A stretch of 14,421 nucleotides of DNA from CAZVQX01 sp964629735. GTDB lineage: Bacteria > Bacillota_I > Bacilli_A > RF39 > UBA660. The stretch is from the NCBI GenBank assembly GCA_964629735.1, contig CAZVQX010000019.1, forward strand, positions 1-14,421, written 5' to 3'. Shown in pieces: positions 13,999 to 14,421 of the stretch. Both the position numbers and the translations under genes were made by a program. Below the pieces are notes generated by a model that was not told where the DNA came from, searched no databases, and was given only the letters and a program-made list of their open reading frames with translations. Every line of letters starts with the position of its first letter. Position 1 is the first letter of the stretch.

Positions 13999-14007
13999 TG
14001 TTATAAT
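13999..14007 (+). promoter_or_regulatory. Extended -10 promoter of the small membrane protein gene
   Basis: TGTTATAAT on the plus strand, 48 bases before the ATG; no clear -35 in the T/A-rich DNA upstream. It gives this gene its own start, apart from the small RNA. Confidence 0.55.
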
Positions 14008-14055
14008 ATAATTATATAAAATAATACATTCAAACTAGTTAGGAGAAGATATAAT

Positions 14056-14340
14056 ATGAAAATTTTATTTTATTTAATTTTTGCAATGGAAATGGGTACA
14101 GCTTTCACTATAACTGATAAGATAGCTGATAAAATTAAAAATAAATATGAACACCAACAAATATATAATATTATTGGTTTGATTGTTGCTATATTATTTT
14201 TTATAATAAGTGCGAAAATAAGTTATGATGGATGGATCCGATTAAGTGTCGTGACAATTGTTATTGGCTTTATTTTATTGTGTATCTCATTTCAATCACT
14301 AACATTTGTTCAAAAAGATTATACAAGTCATAAGAAATAA
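14056..14340 (+). CDS. Small membrane protein, unknown function
   Basis: 94 aa. Three hydrophobic segments are seen: about 2-18, 37-54 and 61-83. A charged loop (DKIADKIKNKYEHQQ, 21-35) lies between the first two, and a charged tail QKDYTSHKK ends the protein. No motif or family recognised; an integral membrane protein is all that can be said. The ATG follows AGGAGA by nine bases. It is the only plus-strand protein gene in the window, and it runs toward a bidirectional terminator. Upstream and apart from it lies the small RNA, with no visible coupling. Confidence 0.82.
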   Translation: MKILFYLIFAMEMGTAFTITDKIADKIKNKYEHQQIYNIIGLIVAILFFIISAKISYDGWIRLSVVTIVIGFILLCISFQSLTFVQKDYTSHKK

Positions 14341-14373
14341 AAAAAGAATTATTAAAAAAATAGTTCTTTTTTT
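14339..14373. terminator. Bidirectional terminator between convergent genes
   Basis: A core stem of 8 bp (14346-14353 with 14359-14366, one G-U), extended by seven A-T pairs, with a five-A loop. It has A-run and T-run flanks, so it can act on both strands. It serves the small membrane protein gene and the gene entering from the right edge. Confidence 0.75.
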
Positions 14374-14421
14374 ATTTCAATTTATTAAATGATGTTATTA
14401 CTACTTGTTCAATATCAATAT
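14372..14421 (-). CDS. C-terminal fragment of a minus-strand gene entering from the right edge
   Basis: An open frame from the window edge to a TAA at 14372-14374 would encode a tail ending IDIEQVVITSFNKLK. The stop lies at the bidirectional terminator, which is where a convergent gene should end. Sixteen codons are too few to name a family; neighbouring-gene logic from Bacillus did not give a match. Confidence 0.45.
   Translation of the reverse strand, partial: IDIEQVVITSFNKLK

Noticed and set aside
13857..14055. Riboswitch or attenuator controlling the 94-residue membrane protein
   Set aside because: The gene has its own TGTTATAAT promoter after the terminator, and no known riboswitch consensus was recognised. 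It remains possible but is not the simplest reading.
1..14421. CRISPR arrays, tRNA or rRNA genes, insertion sequences, phage genes
   Set aside because: No regularly spaced repeats, tRNA-like cloverleaf, transposase or integrase was seen on either strand.

Overview
This is an AT-rich, gene-dense stretch of a bacterial chromosome from a low-GC Firmicute-type lineage (a Bacilli/Erysipelotrichia or mollicute-relative gut bacterium would fit). TGG encodes Trp and TGA is used as a stop, so this is code 11 and not a Mycoplasma code. Almost everything is on the minus strand. Shine-Dalgarno sites, TGn-TATAAT promoters and short A/T-flanked terminators are easy to see. Lineage markers are rpsU-yqeY and a ylbD-ylbE-rsmD block like that of Bacillus, next to recG.

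Layout from left to right, with transcription mostly right to left. (1) 1-2662 holds a VanRS-like response regulator and histidine kinase. They are followed by a membrane-anchored VanY-family protein that has lost its catalytic residues, coupled by an ATGA overlap to an ABC ATPase cut by the window edge. Paired GTCAT-like repeats lie upstream of both transcription units. (2) 2735-3979 is a DAACS-family cation symporter. (3) 4059-6659 is a three-gene operon: cysteine desulfurase, cytosolic thioredoxin-like protein, and a secreted-thioredoxin/CcdA-like membrane fusion. (4) 6736-7400 is rpsU-yqeY.

(5) 7497-10512 is the most interesting part, a compact bacteriocin operon. A C39-peptidase ABC exporter and a very short HlyD-like accessory protein are followed by three overlapping or closely spaced small genes of 46, 55 and 55 codons. 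The first two encode textbook 15-residue double-glycine leaders. The third has no leader but starts with a membrane segment, and its C-terminus matches that of the second peptide without gaps. Each predicted product carries exactly one cysteine, at or within two residues of its C-terminus. I read this as a two-peptide (class IIb-like) bacteriocin with a coupled immunity-type or third peptide.

(6) 10589-13775 holds rsmD, ylbE and ylbD, preceded by recG. (7) 13820-13957 on the plus strand looks like an independent structured small RNA of about 100 nt: two hairpins, an ACCCC single strand and a terminator hairpin whose loop can pair with it. It diverges from recG. (8) 14056-14340 is a small three-helix membrane protein on the plus strand. 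It converges, through a bidirectional terminator, on the 3' end of another minus-strand gene at the right edge.

How the parts work together: the exporter's C39 domain would cut the two leaders after GG and secrete the cores. The two-component system probably senses a cell-envelope signal and drives the pseudo-VanY/ABC unit. The desulfurase/thioredoxin/CcdA set could move electrons across the membrane to an outer thioredoxin domain. Family assignments are from recalled motifs; no database search was possible.
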